Assembly (NCBI GenBank): GCA_905221605.1
Contig: CAJNDS010002124.1
Coordinates: 1 to 64,000, forward strand
Direction: 5' to 3'
Length of the DNA: 64,000 bases
From: Symbiodinium natans
Lineage: Eukaryota; Sar; Dinophyceae; Suessiales; Symbiodiniaceae
Of this stretch, positions 59,301 to 64,000 are shown piece by piece. The translations under genes and the position numbers were made by a program. Positions within the stretch are counted from its first letter, which is position 1. The number at the start of each line of letters is the position of its first letter. The notes under the pieces are model-generated. The model made no database searches, was not told where the DNA came from, and saw only the letters and a program-made list of their open reading frames with translations.

Positions 59301-59688
59301 CCATCAATCCCAAGCCCCCGGTCACGTCCTCAGCATTCTGAGGTGATTCTTTGTCATGGTTTTAAGATCGCTTGCATTTCGCTAGCATGCTTGGCGATTG
59401 TGGTAGCTGAGTGCTAATGGGACGGAAAAATGCACCAATCGAAGTCCTCTGATTCACCACCAGCGGCAAAGCTCACAGGTAGTTTATCCGCGCTGCGACC
59501 CAACATTGTCTGCCACACGGCGACACTTTGCCGACTTGCTTGAGAGGTGTGGTGATGTGTGGTGCATCGTGGAGTGCATGCAAAGCAGTTGTTCTGTATG
59601 TTTGTTGTCAGCATCTGTCAGCATACGTTAGCATGGTTGCAGGTATGGTACTCCACAGCTTGTAGTCAACCTCATGAAGGCCAAGAAG
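53310..59688 (+). CDS. FIG4: FIG4/SAC-family phosphoinositide phosphatase, catalytic exon not found
   Basis: SAC-domain proteins of the FIG4 clade dephosphorylate phosphoinositides on endolysosomal membranes. Exons read in phase: 53310-53359 (VALKASGLVGFIRFLC), 53460-53493 (HYLILIKTHKK), 53552-53570 (VGKIGR), 57414-57467 (DFYFSYSYELSRTVQQNL), 58996-59030 (YRKRGLNVDGQ), 59099-59185 (VGNDVETEQLLCDDS), 59258-59320 (IRGSVPLFWSQEATAINPKP), 59479-59546 (CDPTLSATRRHFADLLER) and 59643-59688 (YGTPQLVVNLMKAKK). These are consecutive SAC landmarks in the right order. The following part, including the P-loop CVDCLDRTN with the catalytic Cys and Arg, was not found before the next gene. N-terminal exons and those between 53570 and 57414 are also missing or unrecognised. 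Six of nine donors are GC. Family assignment is firm; integrity is not. Confidence 0.88.
54734..57150 (+). CDS. Coding-like exons of unknown identity inside the SAC gene
   Basis: Between SAC exons three and four several + stretches look translated. The frame 54734-55381 has a Pro-rich start and a basic helical part (FAQKLHRARLALKAARISEA, later HRIEAFDKRMARMAL). 56157-56270 gives WKDGPPDYHNKLKAFFEEHM and DEDFYYVYPTVAS. 56359-56436 continues LIGDTDPYHLFIDFSETLG to TGA, joining in phase only if a rare GA donor is used. 56925-57115 gives a Ser/Ala/Leu-rich stretch ending DADTSLLMSRRTN. The 56.2-56.4 kb part faintly recalls the N-terminal domain of MCM helicases, which is a guess. These may be a nested gene or an insertion in the SAC protein. 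Confidence 0.35.
55268..55303. repeat. 11-bp tandem repeat GGAAGCACACG
   Basis: Three to four copies of the 11-bp unit lie at the end of the 215-codon open frame. Confidence 0.9.
57835..58995. other. Intron or unrecognised SAC exons
   Basis: In the SAC protein about 100 residues should be encoded between the FYFSYSYEL and KRGLNVDGQ exons. No stretch here could be aligned with confidence; KFAHP at about 58960 may be the end of the preceding exon. Confidence 0.3.
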
Positions 59689-59866
59689 GCCCACATGATC
59701 ACACAGTGAGCGTGCCTCGCTGGGACGGATCCTTCCGTTTTATATGAAGCCCTACGACATTGGGCAATGTTCAAGCTCAGCACAGACACTGCAGAGGTCC
59801 AATAACTGAGTTAGTGAGACACTACAGCATGCAGCAGTCACCAGGTCAAAAAAGGGCCACGCGAGC

Positions 59867-59893
<27 letters not shown>
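59867..59893. repeat. CA dinucleotide microsatellite
   Basis: About 13 CA units. Confidence 0.95.
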
Positions 59894-59897
<4 letters not shown>

Positions 59898-60224
59898 TTG
59901 ACATAGCTATCATAAACCAGTTCTGTTTAACGGACACACGTAAGTCGATTTCTCGTACTGGTCAAGCTCAATGTCGCGCCGAGGCAGGACAGAGGAGCGG
60001 CTTTGGGTTGATTGTCGGAAGCAGTCACTTCCTTCCTGTGTATTTCTGAACCTTTGCTGCAGACGCTGGCTCAACATTACATCCAGCCCCACGACTGGCC
60101 ACACACCCAAGTCAGTCTTTGCAACACCTGCACACTCAATCAGCGTGTTTCGTCATACGGAGGAGTGCAAAGACTAGGGCTAGGGAGGTTTTAGACCTTT
60201 ATTTTTGTCCTTGTAAAGTGGGAT

Positions 60225-61664
60225 GTGCATGAACTGCGGTTTATCTACGAACTTAGCGCATGCAATGAATGCAGGTATATGCAGGCATTTGCAGGCATAT
60301 GCAGGCATCAGTATCACACAATCAAAGGCCCAGTCCAACGGAGACGGGGATCATGCCTTGGATTCCTTGGCAATCTCTCAGATGGTATGACTGGAACCGG
60401 AATACCTCGCCCAGAGACTCCGCCACGATACCGCTACGTCTGCTCTGGAACAAGTGATGATGAGGAGGAATGCCATGGCAACAACAAAGTCCTGGCAGCA
60501 CGGAAGCGCGCAGGTTCAGTGGGACGACCGGTGCTGATTTCGCGCAAGTTAGATCGTCAAAGGCACGGGGGTACTTCGGAGGTTTCTCCTGAGATGTCCG
60601 GAGTGCCTCAAGCTGCTTTGCAAGCACCTGCAATGTTGAACTTAGGGTATCTGGACGCGGCACTCGGATTGGATCCTTTTGTCGGGAGGGACCAACGCAA
60701 TCCTGCTGACAAGAACGTGTTTGGCATCGAAGTCAGTGCAAGCTCAGCATGCCAGGCCTACTCGGTATATGATCCAGGGTCATCTGCCCAAGTTGCATCA
60801 GCTTTTGCTGGCCAGCCATGCATGGCCCCATCACGATCCTTTCAAAGATCGCAGAGTGCTGGGAGGAATGTTCGCCGAGAGAGTGCATTCTTAAGGCCAG
60901 CAGTCAGCTTCCAAGAGCTCCGATATGGCCAAGGCCAAGGTTTGGGATTTCGGCCTCCAGCACCGCCACCGTATCCCGAAGCTGGCGACACAGGCTTCGC
61001 GTTCTCACAATTCCCTTTTCCTGGTCAAGCGCAACACCAAGCCCATGCCCAGTCCCGCTTCCACTCTTTACACTCCTTCTCTTTCGCTCCGACTGCCCCC
61101 TGGATGTGCGCGACGACGGTCACTAACACGTGCTGGCGGCCTCATGAGCAGCTGCAGCAACACAAACAACAGCAGCAAACGCCAGGCCTACTTCCACCAC
61201 CACTTTGCACCCCGCACACGCCACGAAGAGATGCACAAGACTCACAGAATTCACAGAAGATGCAGCTTGGAACGAGTGAGTTTCAGATTCCAGCCGCTCA
61301 GTGCAGTGACCGAGTCTGTCCACTCGATTATCATTCCTGTGATGAGAAAGAGCAGCCCGTGCCGATTCATCATGCCCTGCAAGAACTGCAGCAGCTTCAG
61401 CCCCAGCACACCGAAAAAATTCCTCAGAAACGGGTTGGGCGTCCTGGCTGCAAGAAGCCCTGCAGTTTGAGTCGGCCTACGAATGCCTGCGCATGCTTGC
61501 GCATGCGTGCCAAGAATTCCAGGAAGCTTCGGATACCTCCAAATACCCAGGCAGCCAAGGCACGCCGAGAGATGCCGAGAGATACCCAGAGATACCCAGA
61601 GATACCAGAGTATCCGAGAGATATCGAGAGTATCCGAGATTTGAGTTCGGTTGCAAACTGCTGA
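60225..61664 (+). CDS. Hypothetical 479-codon low-complexity protein
   Basis: This is the longest non-repetitive open frame in the window. The first part crosses a TGCAGGCATA tandem (about 60269-60309) and looks untranslated. An internal ATG at 60387 (MTGTGIPRPETPPRYRYV) is a better start. The protein is Ser/Pro/Gln-rich and probably disordered. It has an acidic patch (SGTSDDEEE), basic Arg/Ser stretches (SRSFQRSQSAGRNVRRES), an aromatic/His-rich middle, a Gln-rich tract (EQLQQHKQQQQ) and a Cys/Lys cluster (GRPGCKKPCS). No domain is recognisable. Its 3' end runs into an AGAGATACCC repeat (about 61570-61640), so the real end may be an upstream splice site. It lies on the same strand as its neighbours. 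Confidence 0.4.
   Translation: MHELRFIYELSACNECRYMQAFAGICRHQYHTIKGPVQRRRGSCLGFLGNLSDGMTGTGIPRPETPPRYRYVCSGTSDDEEECHGNNKVLAARKRAGSVGRPVLISRKLDRQRHGGTSEVSPEMSGVPQAALQAPAMLNLGYLDAALGLDPFVGRDQRNPADKNVFGIEVSASSACQAYSVYDPGSSAQVASAFAGQPCMAPSRSFQRSQSAGRNVRRESAFLRPAVSFQELRYGQGQGLGFRPPAPPPYPEAGDTGFAFSQFPFPGQAQHQAHAQSRFHSLHSFSFAPTAPWMCATTVTNTCWRPHEQLQQHKQQQQTPGLLPPPLCTPHTPRRDAQDSQNSQKMQLGTSEFQIPAAQCSDRVCPLDYHSCDEKEQPVPIHHALQELQQLQPQHTEKIPQKRVGRPGCKKPCSLSRPTNACACLRMRAKNSRKLRIPPNTQAAKARREMPRDTQRYPEIPEYPRDIESIRDLSSVANC
61570..61640. repeat. AGAGATACCC-type short tandem repeat
   Basis: Imperfect units AGAGATACCC and GAGATATCGAGAGTATCC in tandem give an Arg/Asp/Pro/Glu-rich tail to the frame above. Confidence 0.75.
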
Positions 61665-62462
61665 AGCTGCTCGCATGGCAAGCGTATGTTTCTTTCCATC
61701 CATTTCGGGTCCAAAGCCACCACACAGTCTACGTTAGCCTCATGGTCTGTCAAGTCTGCAGTCAAGATCAGCCAGCACCGCAGATTACCAAGATCATCGA
61801 AGATCGGGATGCAGAATGGCCTTATGTGCGGCAATCAAATCAGGTCTTTTCAGCTGAGAGGGTTTGGACGCATGTTGAGCCCGCTTGCAGGTAGAAGAAG
61901 ACAGGCCTATCAGCGAAAGTAGGAGTCCGATTCCCAGAGAGTGTCATTGGAACGACCTGGTAAGCTAGGTGCTGCTGTCTTTGCTGCCGTGCCCTTGCAT
62001 GTCTAAGGTGAAGAAATACCTCAAGTTGCAGCAGATCGGCACCCCGGGCAATGATCAAGAGCTGCACTGCGCAAACCAGAAGCCCTGCACAGTTCGCGTT
62101 CTCTCTTGCCATCTCTTGCCAAATTCTGTAAATGTGAACGCTTGTGATTGATACAGAAGTCTCCTATGTTTCCAGTTATTTCGTACCCCCAAGGCACACG
62201 ACGGGTGACCACTACACAGGTGCTCTCTGCGGCAGTGTTCCGCCGAATGAAGGCACCCCGTATTGACAAAAAGTAATCAAAGGACTTTCTCTCGCTAACC
62301 TCGCCCAGGCTCCTTGCCCACTGGGAGCACGCCCAGCCAACCCAGCCGTACTTGTATCTTTCCGAGGCCCTCGCACAATCTCAGGCAGGAGCATCGCATT
62401 TGCATTGAGGTTGTTCTTGAATCGCCTGGATGCTGAAACACTTACCTTTTATCAGGTCGCAG
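61665..62462. other. No supportable gene
   Basis: Short frames only between the low-complexity ORF and the first MAT2B-like exon. Confidence 0.4.
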
Positions 62463-63730
62463 TCGTCCGGTGCGCGGATCCTCATTACTGGCGCAAGCGG
62501 TCTGCTGGGGCGGCAGGTCATGCAGGCTTTCAGCACATGGCAGGCGGACATGCGGTTGCTTGTTGCTGCGCGATTCATCACCAGTGCACATCTCAATGTC
62601 AAAGTGTCCATCCAGTCATGCCGAGTCATGTGAGTTCATATCGGCGCGCAGGTGCAGGGTGTTTGCAAGCGCCGAGCACGACTGCCGAACATAGTCGCCT
62701 GTGAGCCTCAAGCAGCAGGGTCATGGAGAGTGACGGCCGGACAGGGGTCGCATTGTCCCTTCTAAAGTGCGCTGAGGACCTGACCAAGGAAGGTGCCAAA
62801 CACTTAGATTCGAAAGGTGTCCTTGAGTCGAGTACGTCGCAAGGATCGGCTTTGTGAAGCTTTGTTCCATTTTGCTCCTCAGATGCCTCAGGTCATAGCC
62901 AAACTCATGGAAGATTATCGCCCACATGTTGTGCTGCACTTGGCAGCAGAGTGGCGCCCAGAAATGCTCCGACAATATCCGGAGCAGGCTAGGCGATTAA
63001 ATGTGGATGCCACAGGCTCGGAGGGCTCGGAGTCTGAAACGTTCTAAGACACTTGGCAGTCAGTCACTAGCAGGGGAACACGGCAAGCCCAAGCTTGAAA
63101 CTTTGGGGCCTTTGGGCCTTTGGGCAGGCATCATCGCTGCAGCCTGTGAGAGCCTTGGGGCTTGGCTCGTGCTTCAGTTTGCATCAGTCTGCACAGCCTT
63201 TCCAGGAGTTCAACCGTGAGTTCCCAGCCTTCGGTTGCGAATTGGGATTAAGCATGATTATGCATGCTTGAGCATGATCAAGTCTTCAAGCTCGGCTTGA
63301 ATACAAGGTGCATGTAAGCGCCGACTGTGTTTTTGATGGCAGCTCGCCTCCCTACACGACCGTGTCGAAGCCAAATCCGCTCAGTGAGTATGGTCGCTGT
63401 GGCTGGCATTCAGGTTTTGTTTTATTCGGCTCTTCAGCGGCCAGTTGCAACATGTTGCAAAAGAATGGCATGAGTTTTTCAGATGAGGTTGGCATAAGCT
63501 CCACAGTGAGCAGTTGGCACAGGCGGCTTGTCCACAAACAGCTATACTCCGGGTCCCCTTGCTGTATGGCCCGCTGGAAGAGTCTTTGTCGGAGTCGGTG
63601 CTTTGTCTGCAAATTGGGTCCACATGCATCTGCATCCAACAGCGGCGATTCCTTCTTGTGCGACTACAAAGGCGGTGACCAGTTTATATGCAGATCTCGC
63701 AAACGGCATTCGCAACCTGGCCAGACTTTT
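62463..63730 (+). CDS. MAT2B: MAT2B-like NAD(P)-binding protein, 3' end not found
   Basis: MAT2B is the non-catalytic beta subunit of methionine adenosyltransferase and belongs to the RmlD-like extended SDR family. Exon one (62463-~62570) holds ARILITGASGLLGRQV with the Rossmann GxxGxxG. 62883-63015 gives MEDYRPHVVLHLAAEWRPEM and RRLNVDATG, the family's PHVIVHCAAERRP...LNVDASG block. 63128-63168 gives IIAAACESLGAWL. 63308-~63389 gives VHVSADCVFDGSSPPY and NPLSEYGR. 63542-~63597 gives AILRVPLLYGPLEES. About 63643-63730 gives IPSCATTKAVTSLYADLA, matching the FPTHVKDVATVCRQLA region. Phases agree at the 63015/63128 and 63168/63308 joins. The segment normally following YG, with TKxxGE, was not found. 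The C-terminal HWSG and later parts lie beyond the recognised exons. The protein is real or recently lost. Confidence 0.85.
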
Positions 63731-64000
63731 CTGATGAACAAAGGTCACAGGATTTCACAAGCAGAATCACTGTTACTTAAAGGAGGATTTAATTTAAGTT
63801 TGGGCCGTAGGCTTTCCCTTTTTGAAGGAGAAGTAAAGGCATTCCCTCCGCACCTCGGGCCTGCCATCAGGGAAGATTTTCTGAAAGTTTCTGAAAGGGT
63901 ATACATGTAGAATCAGGACAGAGGACCTGACAGAACCTGCGACTGCTGTGGAATCTACCTCCAGCCTCCGAATTTTTTCCCACCCTCTTCAGAAGGGGCA
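63731..64000. other. Window end, unassigned
   Basis: Presumably intron of the MAT2B-like gene; no exon recognised. Confidence 0.3.

Noticed and set aside
61083-61126. DCPLDVRDDG in a + frame, recalling the SAC P-loop CLDRT
   Set aside because: The Cys-x5-Arg spacing and following Thr do not fit, the frame is not linked to SAC exons, and it overlaps the other long frame.

Overview
The window looks like nuclear DNA of a dinoflagellate, probably a symbiodiniacean-type genome. Conserved eukaryotic proteins appear only as short exons in a sea of non-coding DNA. In the genes I could reassemble by frame and family, about 21 of 29 readable splice donors are GC rather than GT, and most acceptors read AG followed by G. 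All reassembled genes lie on the + strand. There are many microsatellites, minisatellites and old retroelement pieces, and a block of degenerate CCCTAAA telomere-type sequence. I saw no rRNA, tRNA, CRISPR or bacterial-style operon.

Layout. 1-150 is a 10-bp tandem repeat. 264-8.5 kb is a retroelement graveyard: pieces of dinoflagellate non-LTR reverse transcriptases on both strands, a Gag-like fragment, and one fairly complete LINE-like element (minus strand, about 2.39-4.96 kb) whose poly(A) tail abuts the Gag piece. 8.5-17 kb has no gene I can support. 17.3-19.8 kb holds a duplicated unit with a CAA expansion and a family of short CCATGG-containing repeats. 21.48-22.43 kb is an AT-rich island unlike its surroundings. 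22.4-26.9 kb is unassigned; 26.9-29.9 kb has exon-like stretches of an unknown gene.

The conserved part starts near 30.2 kb with a run of + strand genes: an MSRA-like methionine sulfoxide reductase (30.73-31.55 kb), an SPF45/RBM17 splicing factor (about 32.2-35.67 kb), and a CHMP3/VPS24 ESCRT-III subunit (36.26-38.17 kb). A dinoflagellate-type orphan protein follows at 42.0-42.8 kb. A FIG4/SAC-family phosphoinositide phosphatase is spread over 53.3-59.7 kb with about 3.8 kb of other coding-like sequence inside it. A 479-codon low-complexity ORF lies at 60.2-61.7 kb, and a MAT2B-like Rossmann protein at 62.46-63.73 kb, with its 3' end not found before the window ends.

The recognised genes serve unrelated functions (splicing, membrane remodelling, phosphoinositide turnover, methionine chemistry). 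The common orientation fits the unidirectional gene blocks known in dinoflagellates rather than a pathway cluster. Repeat blocks separate the genes: G-rich repeats at 39.7-40.1 kb, TATATG tracts at 40.4-41.7 kb, C-rich units at 43.8-44.5 kb, a 2.1-kb 9-bp minisatellite at 46.2-48.3 kb that is open in all six frames, and the telomere-like block at 51.65-52.5 kb. Exon boundaries were worked out by eye from family conservation and reading phase; none was tested against transcripts.
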